Source: an uncultured Ruminococcus sp.
GTDB lineage: Bacteria > Bacillota > Clostridia > Oscillospirales > Ruminococcaceae
Assembly: GCA_900540005.1 (NCBI GenBank)
Contig: UQEM01000146.1
Location: 1 to 6,035, forward strand
DNA length: 6,035 nt
Direction: 5' to 3'
Position 1 is the first letter of the stretch; the number at the start of each line of letters is the position of its first letter. The notes under the pieces are model-generated. The model ran no database searches. It was not told the DNA's origin and saw only the letters and a program-made list of their open reading frames with translations. The translations under genes and the position numbers were made by a program. Below, piece after piece: positions 5,999 through 6,035 of this stretch.

Positions 5999-6035
5999 CT
6001 GTCTCTTATACACATCTGACGCTGCCGACGAATAG
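5999..6035. other. Illumina Nextera adapter contamination at the contig end
   Basis: Positions 5999-6017 read CTGTCTCTTATACACATCT, the 19-bp Tn5 mosaic end, and 6018-6031 read GACGCTGCCGACGA, the remainder of the Nextera read-1 adapter in reverse complement. The final ATAG (6032-6035) fits the start of an i5 index; it agrees with the reverse complement of index 502 (CTCTCTAT) as I remember it. The first two bases (CT) could by chance also be genomic. This is library-preparation sequence, not a transposon of the organism. Confidence 0.97.

Noticed and set aside
5999..6017. Tn5-like mosaic end as evidence of a native transposon
   Set aside because: It continues directly into Nextera adapter sequence and ends the contig, so it is a library artefact rather than a mobile element.

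Overview
The window reads as a co-directional, plus-strand biosynthetic and export operon from an anaerobic Firmicute. Moderately AT-rich codons, strong AAAGGAG-type ribosome binding sites, very short gene spacings and the protein style suggest a gut or rumen clostridial lineage such as Ruminococcus or another Oscillospiraceae. That placement is an inference from style; no marker gene is present.

Layout: (1) 1-49, a short leader with a good Shine-Dalgarno; (2) 50-1504, a radical SAM/SPASM peptide maturase; (3) 1479-2711, a second SPASM-like protein whose radical SAM half looks degenerate (a pseudo-radical-SAM), overlapping the first gene by 26 nt; (4) 2722-4383, a fused membrane/ATPase ABC exporter with no N-terminal leader peptidase domain; (5) 4436-4600, a 54-residue GTG-started protein made of two hydrophobic helices and a charged loop; (6) 4621-5526, a stand-alone ABC ATPase of the CcmA/NatA type; (7) 5545-5998, the beginning of its ABC-2-type permease, cut off at the right end.

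Working model (inference): the locus makes a ribosomally synthesised, post-translationally modified peptide (RiPP). The maturase, probably helped by the pseudo-enzyme as substrate binder or scaffold, modifies a precursor peptide. The fused ABC protein exports the product. The ATPase plus ABC-2 permease, perhaps with the tiny membrane protein, gives self-protection or a second transport step. No precursor peptide and no leader protease are visible here; the maturase begins only 49 nt from the left edge, so the precursor may lie just upstream. The maturase plus companion arrangement resembles the clostridial Cys-rich peptide (CcpM/Clo7bot-like) systems, but this is recalled from family descriptions and was not searched.

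The last 37 bases are not genomic. From 5999 they match the Illumina Nextera transposase mosaic end and adapter, so the final gene is truncated by a sequencing artefact and the apparent C-terminus of its reading frame must not be annotated as protein.
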